Below are positions 21,714-31,433 of a stretch of 64,000 nt of DNA, one piece after another; the first letter of the stretch is position 1, and each line of letters starts with the position of its first letter. The stretch is from Daphnia carinata (Eukaryota > Arthropoda > Branchiopoda > Diplostraca > Daphniidae). Location of the stretch: positions 9,793,367 to 9,857,366 of the forward strand of contig NC_081339.1 of assembly GCF_022539665.2 (NCBI RefSeq), read 5' to 3'. The notes beneath the pieces are model-generated. The model was not told the origin of the DNA. It saw nothing but the letters and a program-made list of their open reading frames with translations, and searched no databases. Both the position numbers and the translations under genes were made by a program.

Positions 21714-23501
21714 TTAGGGGCTGGACAGGAGGGCGGCTGCTTCTCTTCGTTGTGCAAGGCGAAGGGGGTATGCGGATGGTTGTGCGAAGTATTGTTGATT
21801 TGATGTGGGTCTTGGTGCGCCATTCGGTCCCGTCGACGATGTGGGAGGCAGGTTGACGATGGTCACCGGGGCGCTCGGTGGTGGTGCAGAAGCAGCTGGG
21901 GGTCCCATCTCAATGTCTCGATGAATGGATTGTGGCGGTGTTAACCAGCTGCAGGGGTTGAAGTACCTACAGCATGGGAGTCCTAGAAACGAACCCAATC
22001 CACAAAACCAGAAGGCTAAGGCAATTGCCATTCCTACTCCTGATAGAATTCCGAAGCTCCGGAGCCAGGATCCAAGTCTTTCCATGAAGGAGATGTCCCC
22101 TGCTTGGCTTGGGTGGATGAGTATGGTGTCTGTATGTCGTTCTTCCGACATTTCGGTGACGTATCCGAGCTGGATGTATGCCAAGATGTCGGCCATGATT
22201 TTGGAGGTACTCAATGGGTGCGATGTTATGGTGGGGTGTAACTGCATTATCATGCCTAGAGAATTGTCAATCTCTAGTGGCGTTGCGTCGATTAGGCGTC
22301 GGCCGTGCATGGCCAAGCTGGAATTCACGGGCGTCCAAGTGTTATTCCTGAAAGCGTGGGCCTTGCCGTTAAAGTTGACGAAGTTCGCGTGCCAGTAGCA
22401 CTCGGAGTACTTCGTGAGCTCCCATCCTTCTATGCTGATCGTACTGTTCCCGGCCTTAGGTTGGGCGCCGCAAGGCGTGAAGACAGTTTCGAAGGTGACG
22501 TTTTGCGGGGAACACTGTAGCACGGACACGGAGGTTCCTATTGTTACCAGTTTGGTGCAGAGTGGGAGATCAAGATGTGTGGCTGCTAGCCAGCTGTCGT
22601 ATTGGGCTGTTGTCGTGGCGGCATGATAGGCTGCCCTGCGGCTTCCGCATTGCAGGTTACGTATCTCTCGAGCTAGGTGATTGGAGATTTCCATCGCGAA
22701 GTCTCTAATATATTGGGTGTGGCTTGCATACAAGATCTCTGCCTGCGCTAATGACGGTACCGCCTCGCTCGATTGGTTGGCTATTATTTCGGTCTTTTCT
22801 TCCATCTTGGGGCTCTCTCGTACTGCGATGACGACTTTGTCCCTGCCCAGGACAGGGTGAAGCGTAAACAGGGTCTGGTTATCGCAGGCGGAGCGGTTCT
22901 CCATTGAGTATATGAAGTCTAGTTGTTTTGCTGGGTCACGTACGCGAAAAATGGTGTCGTTATCCGTTGTGTATTTAACGCCGAGTCCGCGCCCTATCAT
23001 CTTTAGTTCGCATGGTTTCGCTTCTTTCCATGAGTCTTCCCATACGAGGGTAACCAGGTTGTGCTGGAGGGAGCCGCTGGCTGCTCCAGGAGCATCTCCG
23101 AGTGGGGAACTGATAGTGCAGTTTGGGCACTCCGCTTGTAGGGTTACTTCTTCGAGACGGCAGTTGGTCATTTTTTCCGTAGTGGTCTGTAACCAACTCG
23201 TCTCTACGAACGGGTAGCCCTCAAGAGCAAAAGCGTTTGGGCCGACGATGTCCATGGCTTTTCCTCGGCACTGTCGCGAATCTCTCATCCGTCGGCATGT
23301 CGCTGCGTCCACTTCGATGGGTTTGCGGCTGTGTGACACTTGGTTCCACTGCAGGAAGTCTTTGTACACCGTTGTGGTCACTTCCCACATGCTGCATGTG
23401 TGTCCGGCGAACCGTTTGACTTCCGCGTTGTCGCAGTTGAATACGGTTACATTGAAAGCAGCCGCGAGGGTAAGGGATGAAAGGGCGAGTAAAGTCATCA
23501 T
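21714..23501 (-). CDS. Envelope-like type I membrane glycoprotein (595 aa), not F type
   Basis: An N-terminal signal peptide (MMTLLALSSLTLAAA), many Cys residues, about ten N-x-S/T sites, a transmembrane segment at ~487-510 (VGMAIALAFWFCGLG region) and an ~84-residue Pro-rich cytoplasmic tail. The tail contains PSAP (about 542-545), a Tsg101-type late-domain motif. There is no R-x-K-R furin site with a Gly-rich fusion peptide, so it is unlike the baculovirus F/errantivirus envelope at 59758. It starts 162 bp after the pol tail ends and is uninterrupted, while pol is broken. Origin, perhaps from a negative-strand RNA virus glycoprotein as reported for other arthropod LTR elements, is only a hypothesis. 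Role inferred: entry or cell-to-cell spread. Confidence 0.75.
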   Translation of the reverse strand: MMTLLALSSLTLAAAFNVTVFNCDNAEVKRFAGHTCSMWEVTTTVYKDFLQWNQVSHSRKPIEVDAATCRRMRDSRQCRGKAMDIVGPNAFALEGYPFVETSWLQTTTEKMTNCRLEEVTLQAECPNCTISSPLGDAPGAASGSLQHNLVTLVWEDSWKEAKPCELKMIGRGLGVKYTTDNDTIFRVRDPAKQLDFIYSMENRSACDNQTLFTLHPVLGRDKVVIAVRESPKMEEKTEIIANQSSEAVPSLAQAEILYASHTQYIRDFAMEISNHLAREIRNLQCGSRRAAYHAATTTAQYDSWLAATHLDLPLCTKLVTIGTSVSVLQCSPQNVTFETVFTPCGAQPKAGNSTISIEGWELTKYSECYWHANFVNFNGKAHAFRNNTWTPVNSSLAMHGRRLIDATPLEIDNSLGMIMQLHPTITSHPLSTSKIMADILAYIQLGYVTEMSEERHTDTILIHPSQAGDISFMERLGSWLRSFGILSGVGMAIALAFWFCGLGSFLGLPCCRYFNPCSWLTPPQSIHRDIEMGPPAASAPPPSAPVTIVNLPPTSSTGPNGAPRPTSNQQYFAQPSAYPLRLAQRREAAALLSSP

Positions 23502-23662
23502 AAAAATCTAAGGGGTACAAGACATGACAGGGTTTTTTGAGAACAATAATAACGTGAAATTCCTATTCTACACAAAAATGGCAATAAAACAAGGGTACGA
23601 TTGGCTTTCTGCGCAAAACTAGGGTGCTACGTCTTACTACTCTAATGTTAAAGTAATTGTTA

Positions 23663-24140
23663 TTATTCAAAGAGGGGCGGGGGTCTAAGGACGTTTCGGG
23701 GTCGGAGACCAGGGTGACGTTCGAGCAAGGGTGGTATGGCGGGGATGAGTGGGGTAGAAGAGTCAAGGTTTGTTGATGGGGGTATAATCTTGTGGACTGG
23801 GATTTCTTCTCCGGCTATTTCTATCGGCTGAGACCATCCGTGGAAGTCTATGAGGTCCGTTTCGTCGAGGTCGAGGTGTTCCTCCAGGGTAACTGGGGCT
23901 GGAAGTTCCAACTCGCCGGGGAGGTTAGTAGTCCAGGTCTGTCGGCGAGGGTCTGCGTGTTCGACGGTCGGCTCTTCTTTCCAGATCATGGACTCGTACA
24001 GCGGCTTGATTCGGTTTACGTGGACTCGCTGTGTTTGTTTGCCTGGGCACTCTTGGACTTCTACAGTCTGGTTGCTGTGCACCTTGATTACCCGGTATGG
24101 TCCCGCAAACCGTGGGATAAGTTCTTGCTGGTACCGGCCA
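23663..24140 (-). pseudogene. Gypsy pol C-terminal tail, out of frame
   Basis: The segment VHSNQTVEVQECPGKQTQ followed by VHVNRIKPLYE is the usual GPY/F-like end of a Gypsy integrase. It then has an extended acidic/Pro-rich tail. It is in a different frame from the integrase above, with the break at about 24130-24140. Confidence 0.75.
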
Positions 24141-26120
24141 TCGGAGTCCTAACGTCGATGAGGACCTTGTCCCCTACTTTGAAGTCGTATTCCCTAGCAC
24201 GTTTATCGTACTGGGCTCGCTGCTGTTCCCTGGCTTGGGCTAGATTGTCTTTAACTAAAAGGAAGGCTTCATGCAGACGTTGCATGATTTGGCTTTTATA
24301 ATCCGAAGGTGTGATTATATTTGTTGTCGGTGCCCGTAGAAATTGGTCGATGGGCATCGTAGGGTCGCGACCATGGTTTAGAAAGTACGATGTTTCTAAG
24401 GTAGAGGAGTGCACCGAATTTCTGTAGGCGAATCCTACTGGTCCCAGCATCTCCTCCCACTTCGGGAACCCTTGGTCCATGTATTTCCGTAGCATTTCCA
24501 CGACCGTCTTGTTAAACCTTTCCGTGAGCCCGTTGGTCTGGGGATTGTAGGCAGTTGTCTTCAGTTGCTTGATTTGTAGGTTGTTGCACAATGATGAGAA
24601 GAGCTCGGATGTGAAATTCGACCCGCGGTCGGTGATTATCGCCCTTGGGGGTCCGTGATATAAAATGACGTTATCCATTTGGGCTTTACAGGTTGTCAGG
24701 GCAGTTTGGTCTGGGAGCGGAACGACTTCCACCCATTTTGTGAGATAGTCGGTTATGACAAGGATGTGGTTGTTTCCTTGCAGAGAGTGAGGTTGAATGG
24801 GTCCTAAGAAGTCCATTCCCAGTACCTCAAATGGTCTTGACGCGAGATCCAACGGGTTCAAAAAGGCTCGTAAATTAGATCGTCGTTGGAGGGCACAGGG
24901 TGCACAGGCCAGACAATACTCTTTGACGTCAGAGAGCATCGTCGGCCAGTAATACTTGTCCCGCAGCCGTAGGACGGTCCTTTGATAGGCTAAGTGGCCG
25001 GAGATTGGGGAGTCGTGGTACTCTTGTAGCAGGGGTTTTCTTAGGTTAAGGGGTACTACTACTTGTTGTTGGGCGAAGGGCCTCCTCTTCTTTGATGTTG
25101 GTTCGTTCCGGCGGAACAGCACTCCGTTGGAGATCGAGTATAGGTCGATTTCCTTCACCCAGATCTCCATGTTGTTTTCTTCGCTGAGGGTACCATCTTC
25201 TAGGTACTTCCTGATATCGTTGCAGAGAGCGTCTTTTCGTTGCTCGTTCAGCATAGTATCGTCGGTTTTCGGGTAGGTCTGAACCGCGTTGACGGGAATT
25301 CGCGATAGAAAGTCGGCGTTCTCGTGCACTCTGCCGGGGCGGTACTTAATGGAGTACTTGAGGTTCGCCAGCATGATGGCCCATCGTCTGAGTCGGCCGG
25401 TTTCGTCCTTGAACGTTTGCAGCCATTGTAGTGGTCGGTGGTCACTGATAATGACGAATGGCTCATCTTGTAGGTAGTGGCGGAAACGTTTTATCCCAAA
25501 AATTACGGCCGCAGCTTCTTTTTCAATTGTCGAGTAGTTCGCTTCGGCTTTGTTCAAGTGTCGACTTGCGTAAGCGATCGGCCGATCCTTTCCTTCATGC
25601 ATCTGGGACAGGACGGCGCCGAGCCCGTAGTCGCTGGCATCGGTATAGATCATGAATTCTTTCGTAAAGTCTGGGTATGCAAGGATGGGTTCCGATGTCA
25701 GACAGTTTTTGAGGAACTCGAAGGCCTTCTCTTCTTCTGTACCCCACACTATTTTGTCTTGCGGTTTTGCTTTTGTCTGAGATAGTAGTGGGTGGGCTAT
25801 AGTAGAGAATCCTTTGATGAAACGACGATAATACGAGGCCAGCCCTAAAAATGACCGCATTGCTTCTACTTTAGCTGGGTCTGGCGCCACTCCGTCTGCT
25901 GAAATGACGTGACCCAAGTATTGTACTGACTTCGCCAGGAACTTACACTTCGAAAGTTTTATCCTGAGGTTAGCTTTCTCCAGCAGTGCGAACACCTTGC
26001 CCAAGTTCTTCATGTGTTCTTCGTGGGTTTTCGAAAACACGATTATGTCGTCTAGGTAAACGAGGCAGGTCTTTCCGATTTCTTCCTGCAGAACGAAGTT
26101 CATTAGCCTTGGAATGTCCC
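24088..26120 (-). pseudogene. Gypsy RT (palm part), RNase H and integrase
   Basis: The frame enters inside RT and shows CLVYLDDIIVF (YLDD), LGHVISADGV, and GLASYYRRFI. RNase H follows with IYTDASDYGLGAVLSQ, EKEAAAVIFGIKRFRHY and a DADFLSR-like site. Integrase has the zinc site HDSPISGHLAYQ...CLACAPC and core acidic residues in VITDYLTKW, IITDRGSNF and NGLTERFN. This is a standard Gypsy pol order. It is separated from the RT N-terminus by a one-base loss at about 26118 in the motif B end, and from its own tail near 24135. All catalytic residues are present, so inactivation is by frame only. Confidence 0.88.
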
Positions 26121-26840
26121 AGGGGCGTTGGTGAGGCCGAACGCGAGGCGGTTCCACTCGTACAGGTTGTTCTCCACGATGAAGGCGGTCTTTTCCTTAG
26201 ACGCTTCTTCCATATCGATCTGCCAGTAGCCGGAGGCTAAATCCAGAGTGGAAAAGCATTTCTGGCCGTGTAGAAGGTCTAACACGTCGTCGATTCTTGG
26301 CAGGGGGAAGGAATCTTTCTTTGTTACTGCATTCAGTTTTCGGTAGTCTATGCATAGCCGGTCATCCCCTGTTTTCTTCTTCACAAGTACGATTGGGGCG
26401 GCCCACGGAGAGAGTGAGGGTCGTATGATACCGTTTTCCAGCAATTCCTCGATGATCTTTTTTGAGACTTCTTTTTGTCGGGGTGATGCTCGGTATGGCC
26501 TTTGGCGGATGGGCCCTTGTCCTTGTGTGTCGATTACGTGTTTTACTAGCCCTGTATTACCTAGATCGCTAGTTTTGAATGCGAAGATGTGCTGGTTCGC
26601 CAAGAGCAGGTTGCGCAGACTGTCCTTGACGTCTTCGGCGACATCTGGTAGGGCGGCTTCTAGTACAGCAGGCTGGAAGGTAGGGGCTTCGGTGGAACAA
26701 GAAGCTATGTAGGTACGTGGTTTAACAGTCACGTGCCCTAAGGTGGTGTAGCGAGGCAGGTTGATGGTGCGGTTGGTCTCGTTGACTAATACGATACGAA
26801 ACAATCCGTTTTTCAGCGGTGTCGAGACGAAAGGATCCAA
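26103..26840 (-). pseudogene. Gypsy RT N-terminal part
   Basis: It contains RQRPYRASPRQKEVSKKI, NGIIRPSLSPWAAPIVLVKK, DRLCIDYRKLNAVTKKD, FSTLDLASGYWQI (motif A) and LAFGLTNAP (motif B), a canonical Gypsy RT. The frame is lost just after motif B. The upstream boundary with the protease frame is a one-base change in a CCCC run at ~26850. Confidence 0.87.
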
Positions 26841-27616
26841 TCGGAGTCCAGGGGCGCGTCTTTAACGAAGAAACAGGCATTGTCGAGAGATAGCTTGAAG
26901 TCACTATTCTCGCTCTCCACCACGCATGCGGATGATGGAGGTACTCTAATTCGATGAGCCGCCATCATGGTCGGTTTGTCCTCGGTCTGGAGTTGATCAG
27001 ACTCCTTCGCACGATAGACGCGCTTCTCACGACCATCGATCATGAACTCATGTTCATAAAGAGCGTCTAAACCTAGAACGCAATCTTCCATGATTCCCTG
27101 AACGATGATGAACTCTTGCCGGAAGGGTTCACGGGGCTTCTCGTCCGCGACGAGAAGGTTTAATACTACTGTTCCCTGGCTTGTCAGGGGCCTGTTGTTT
27201 ATGTCAAAGAGGTCGACGGCTACCTCCTTTGAATGTTCCAGATTAATTCCTTGCTTCAGGAGTTTGTTGAAGAGTGTACTGCTGACGAGACTCTTTCCTG
27301 CTCCGCTATCCACTAGTGCTCGGAATGAGCAGTCTCCTACGTTCAGATTAAGTCTTGGGGTGGCTGGGGTGTCGGATACTGACTTGACGAATTTTTGGGG
27401 CTTAGGGTATCCACCGAGGGGCTCAACATGCTGATCGGTGGCGTCTAGTTTTCCGCCTTTGACCGCAGAATGCCCGGTCGAGCTGAGGGCGCTTCTGCCG
27501 TATGCGATGGTGGTGGGGGTGGAGGGTTTTTGATAATGGGGCAGAAGCTGTGGCGATGCCCAATTTCGTTGCAACGGCTGCATTTGTCGTTTCGCTGTAG
27601 GTATCTGGCGATGCAA
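26813..27616 (-). pseudogene. Gypsy protease region
   Basis: An aspartic protease active site reads FRALVDSGAGKSLVS (D-S-G), with the second conserved block CVLGLDAL about 80 residues on. The frame overlaps the end of gag by ~170 bp and is displaced by -1, which fits programmed -1 frameshifting for gag-pol synthesis in this group. It ends in a different frame from RT. Confidence 0.82.
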
Positions 27617-28872
27617 TTCTCCGTTGTATGACCTCCGTACGTGTTGTGAAACTCACACAACACCGCTGTCCTCCTGAAAGCTTCGGGCTGCGATGCGATG
27701 GGGTCTCGTGATTTGGCTGTTTGTTGTTGTTGTGTCAACTGGCGTTGCAAATTGCTCAATCGATGCTGTAACTCTATATTCTGGTCGGAGGCGTTTCTTT
27801 CAATTTTCGTGTTAAGCTTTTCTAGAGCCTCCAATACTCCTGCCAGCTCGGTGTTACGGTTGCTTGGAATGTTAGGGGACGCATACGCAGCCTGGATGCG
27901 TACCCTCGCTTGGCCTTCTTCAATCGCCATTGCTGCTAACTCTGCTTTATCGATTAATGTTTCGAAAGAATGAAACTCCTTGTGTTTCAGCCTGGGCTGG
28001 AGGTCGTATTGGAGACCTTCGATAAACCTGTCCATCATCATTTGCTCTCGTGATGCTGCAGTGGCGGCGTCGAGGGCACCTTCCATAGGATAAGCCTTGT
28101 AGAACGCTTTCCGTATACGGTTGGCGTAACGTCGCATGTTTTCTTCGGGTTCTCGCCTCATATTGTGAAACTCTACACTCCTTTGCGACCTTGTCTCGGT
28201 CGAGTGAAAGAGTTTAAGAAGTCTTTCTTTAACGGCTGCGTACTCCTGAGAACGAATGGGGTTGTCCAGTTTGAAATTATCAAATTCTTCGGCGGCTTCT
28301 CCGTAGAGTTTGGACCGCATGAGGCGGAGTTTCCTCGCCTCTTCAAAATTACCCAAGTCAAGGGTGGCCTCGAGGTGAGCCACCCAATCGTCGAAACGAC
28401 CGGACCTTTGCCTGTCGCAATAGATTGTTACCGAACTGAACGCCTGCATGGCCTGCTCTTGCTGGGCTAACCGAATTTTATCTTCGATGGTTAGGCTGGG
28501 CGCGATTGACGACTGGTGGTTGCTGTTCAGTGCGTACGTCGAGGGTTCTTGAACGCCTCTCCAGTGCTGGTATGATGGCCCGTCTGTCGCCGGTGGGGCG
28601 TGAAGAGGAGTTGACGTTACGATACCCTGGGGGTTAGTGCTGTTTTGTGGCCAGACTCCCAGGCGTTCCCACTCGGCGTCGTTGATTGCTGATGCTCCTT
28701 GTGTATTTCTTCTGCGGTCGAAGTAGGGCTGTACGTGGGTAATAGCGTTGGTCTTTGCCGATGAAGGGTCGGACAGGGCGTTAACGGGGGGTTGGGTGTA
28801 GGGTGTGGTGATGTTGCATAATGGGGGATAAAATAGGAGTCCTTGTGGACGTGGGGGGGACGGTATTTTCTC
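27445..28872 (-). CDS. Gypsy gag, open ~141 codons upstream of first ATG
   Basis: The capsid-like helix region starts MQAFSSVTIYCDRQRSGRFD and contains FIEGL and LIDKAEL blocks typical of Gypsy gag. The nucleocapsid has CSRCNEIGHRHSFC, a CX2CX4HX4C knuckle, and a nearby CEFHNTYGGHTTENC. The first Met in frame is 28449, but the same frame is open to the TAA at 28873-28875 with no Met. The upstream region reads like protein (AINDAEWERLGVWPQN, IEDKIRLAQQEQA). The N-terminus may therefore use a non-AUG codon, a spliced leader exon, or have lost its start. Confidence 0.75.
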   Translation of the reverse strand, partial: EKIPSPPRPQGLLFYPPLCNITTPYTQPPVNALSDPSSAKTNAITHVQPYFDRRRNTQGASAINDAEWERLGVWPQNSTNPQGIVTSTPLHAPPATDGPSYQHWRGVQEPSTYALNSNHQSSIAPSLTIEDKIRLAQQEQAMQAFSSVTIYCDRQRSGRFDDWVAHLEATLDLGNFEEARKLRLMRSKLYGEAAEEFDNFKLDNPIRSQEYAAVKERLLKLFHSTETRSQRSVEFHNMRREPEENMRRYANRIRKAFYKAYPMEGALDAATAASREQMMMDRFIEGLQYDLQPRLKHKEFHSFETLIDKAELAAMAIEEGQARVRIQAAYASPNIPSNRNTELAGVLEALEKLNTKIERNASDQNIELQHRLSNLQRQLTQQQQTAKSRDPIASQPEAFRRTAVLCEFHNTYGGHTTENCIARYLQRNDKCSRCNEIGHRHSFCPIIKNPPPPPPSHTAEAPSARPGILRSKAEN

Positions 28873-30125
28873 TTACGAGGTTAGAGGCGATTGGTTTCGT
28901 TATGTGACTCGCGTTAGCGGTTCGATGTTGTGGTACAACGTTCTTTGGGGGTCTGTTCCGGGGGAGTCGGCTTCCGAAATGTCGACCAAAGGACGTTGGA
29001 AGGTTTTTTAGTTGGTCTTCGTGGAGAGATGTATTGTTGGTCAGGAAGCGGATTGATTCGGCCCTGTTCCTCTCTGGTACAAGGAAGCGCGTTCCAAGGT
29101 TTGAGGAGGAAGGATCTTTCCCCAGACGTTTGAAGGTCTTTCAGCAGAGGTCGCGCGGTCTATTCTTCCTCAAGATTAGGGTTTCTTCCCCGGCGCGGTC
29201 TTCGGGGGAGTTGGACTGTTGGGTGGGCGCGGACGGTTGTGGGTGCGGAGACTCCCAGGCGTTCCCATCGGCGTCGTTAGCCCTCCTGTATTTTGACATA
29301 TCTTCGGATGTTGTAGTTGGTCTTCGATGAGTCAGAGCGGATTGATTGGTTCGGCAGCGTTTGAGATGTTGTAGAGGAGTGGTTCCCATTGCAGTCGAGA
29401 TTTTCTTTACGGGAGTCGGCGGGCGTCGCCGTGAGTCTTCGGGAGTGCGCGTGAGTAAATGTGGATTCGTGAGTCTGCGTGAGTAGATGTGGCTTCAGGA
29501 GTCGGCGGGAGTCGCCGTGAGTCTGCGTGAGTAAGTGTAGCTTCGGGAGTCGCCGTGAGTCTGCGTGAGTAAATGTAAGTTCGGGAGTTTCCGTGAGTAG
29601 ATTTGGCTTCGTGAGTCGGCGGGAGTCGAATGAGTCTGCGTGAGTAGATGTGGCTTCGGGAGTCGGCGGGAGTCACAGTGAGTCTGCGTGAGTAAATGTG
29701 GCTTCGGGAGTCGGCGGGAGTCGTCTTGAGTCTGCGTGAGTAAATGTGGCTTCGGGAGTCTCCGTGAGTGAGCGTGAGTTTCGGAAGTCAGCGTGAGTCC
29801 GTGCCGGCGTGAGTTTCGGGAGTCAGCGTGAGTCCCGGGAGTAAACGGAGTTTCGGTAGTCGGCGTGAGGTCCGAGAGTCGCCCGTAGCTTTACGGTCTT
29901 ACGCAATGCGTCGCAGGTGCGTGTTGTTGGATTTCGGCAGTGGGGGCATGGGGAGGGATGGTTATTACAATTTGACGACCTGTTCGTTCATTCACGCATA
30001 GCGTATGATACCCACAGCACGTTTCGTCATTTAAGTCACGTGCAATGTGTAACGTTGGCAACACGCTCCAGAAGGACAGCTCGTTGGTAGCGGGCACGTC
30101 GGTTCTCGAGCGGCGAGGTCACGGT
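28873..30125. other. Long 5' leader of the Gypsy element
   Basis: About 1.25 kb between primer-binding site and gag frame. It contains an internal partial duplication (ACTCCCAGGCGTTCCCA at ~28659 and ~29250; AGCGGATTGATT at ~29047 and ~29334) and the minisatellite at 29410-29880. Short frames in it are not convincing genes. Confidence 0.6.
29410..29880. repeat. GAGTC-based minisatellite in the Gypsy leader
   Basis: Degenerate tandem units made of GTGAGTCTGCGTGAGTAAAT, GTGGCTTCGGGAGTCGGCGG and GAGTC spacers, roughly 45-60 bp long and repeated about eight times. It is G/C and GAGTC-rich, unlike any flanking sequence. Confidence 0.85.
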
Positions 30126-30143
30126 TCGACTTCGCTGCCACCA
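30126..30143 (-). promoter_or_regulatory. Probable tRNA primer-binding site
   Basis: Two bases after the LTR end, the minus strand reads TGGTGGCAGCGAAGTCGA, starting with the TGG expected opposite a tRNA CCA end. The priming tRNA could not be identified by eye. Confidence 0.65.
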
Positions 30144-30145
30144 GA

Positions 30146-30926
30146 TGCAATAATCGCGTCCCAGTCACGTCTGACGCGACTGGGGGATTAAAGCACACAA
30201 ATAACACTCAATACTGACAATGGTCAGGTTAGTAACTTAAACTCTAATATTCTGGTCACTTGATGGGTGGTGCATAGTTAGGGTGGTTAGGATCCGGCAG
30301 CCAGTCACGTCGGCTGCCCGGATATGAAAAGAACACTAATCAGGAAAGCTAAGAAGAATAAGAGGCGTTGAGGGTACTTACGCGGAAGTCATGGTGCTAG
30401 ATGTGGAAGGTGGCGTCGGAAGGGGCGGTGAGCGGCGTCTCGGCTGAGGACTTGTAGCAGCGACGTGGAAAACACGGAAATTGGCACTTCGTTACTAGTG
30501 TATTGGATCTTCAACAGTTCGGAGTTACACAAAGTAAAACAAAGACTTGGCTACACAACTATGCGGTTGAGAGGCTAAGCTAGAACTGACCCTTAAGCAC
30601 AGCTCCGGCGAGGGTTTTTATACCACGCTTTAGCTTGATGACGCCAACTCAGCGTGGGAACGCTAAGTTGCGTGGGGTCATCGAAACGGAACCAGAGTGT
30701 TACGTGAGAAGCGAGGTCAGCTGATTTATGCCCTGTCGATGACCCCCCATTATGCGTCAAAAGGGTAATTTGAAAACGAAACAAGAAACAAAATAGTCAA
30801 TGGGGAAAGGCAGAGGGGGTAGCAGCAACAAAGAGCGATAAATCACATCATCTAACTACTTATTGAACTTAACGTTTATGGGGGTCCTTACATTATTGAG
30901 CTTAAAGTTTATTGAGAGTCCTTACA
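30146..30926 (-). repeat. Gypsy 5' LTR
   Basis: 781 bp, TGTAAGGAC...TTGCA on the minus strand. It matches the 3' LTR except for a 15-bp duplication and scattered substitutions. Confidence 0.93.
30582..30622 (-). promoter_or_regulatory. 5' LTR core promoter
   Basis: TATAAAAA (minus strand, 30622-30615) followed by TCAGT about 33 bases downstream, as in the 3' LTR. It would drive the genomic RNA. Confidence 0.7.
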
Positions 30927-31054
30927 ATCTAAGGCAATTACTTCTCATGTCACTTTGACAAAAGATGGTGTGTTTTCATTGTATGATCATAGCACTTGTT
31001 CAGTTTAATGTCTTAAATTCCCTAATTGCTCATAATTATTTTTTCTGTTTTACA

Positions 31055-31241
31055 GTCCGAAGGCAAAAGGAAAAAAGGACAAAAAGACAACAGGCAAGGT
31101 CTTTATTGAAGGATCACGACGCTCATCGAGGTCTCGAGCACGATTAGAGGCACGATTAGAGGATTCTTTTGCCTTTGGCGAAGATACTGAACAAAGTGGC
31201 TACGTGTTCTCTGAATGCTATGTAAAAGCACAGGTACAAAG
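31055..31241 (+). pseudogene. Exon-like fragment of an unrecognised gene
   Basis: A polypyrimidine tract and TTTTACAG end at ~31054, followed by an open Lys/Arg-rich segment (PKAKGKKDKKTTGKV...) and then CAG|GTACAAAG, a plausible donor at 31241. In another frame just downstream, CNQCSVCDSWIHKAC is a PHD-like C-x2-C...W-x-H-x2-C motif of the kind found at the end of some DDE transposases. The direct repeat boundary at 31190 lies inside this exon, so copy 1 (13096) has only the last part. Confidence 0.35.
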
Positions 31242-31433
31242 GATGATTGCAACCAATGTAGTGTTTGCGATTCGTGGATCCATAAGGCCTGTTTCTTTAT
31301 AATTCATATTATTATTTTTCTGAGGTTTTCCTACAAACATTCATTGCGATTCCATAATATCACACAAAGTGTGATTAAAAAACCAATAATGGAAAATAAT
31401 AAATATTTGCCGCATTAAGAATCAATTATTCAA

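Larger units (their letters stand above)
20006..30926 (-). mobile_element. Full-length Gypsy-type endogenous retrovirus with env-like gene
   Basis: It is bounded by 796- and 781-bp LTRs (TG...CA), with a primer-binding site next to the 5' LTR (30126-30143) and a purine tract CGAGGAGGGGAGTCA beside the 3' LTR (20802-20817). Minus-strand order: gag, protease, RT, RNase H, integrase, envelope-like, and an extra 3' frame. pol is broken by at least three single-base changes. The flanking bases do not form a target-site duplication (CAACT left, ATCTA right). Confidence 0.92.

Noticed and set aside
23237..24301. Plus-strand frames opposite the Gypsy env and integrase
   Set aside because: Antisense shadows of strongly supported minus-strand genes.
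29407..29676. 89-codon Ser/His/Arg repeat frame on the minus strand
   Set aside because: Direct translation of the GAGTC minisatellite; open because of repeat phase, not selection.
31215..31418. PHD-like CNQCSVCDSWIHKAC as a real chromatin-reader gene
   Set aside because: Only half of a finger is present, in a frame different from the preceding exon-like segment; more likely the tail of a decayed transposase.
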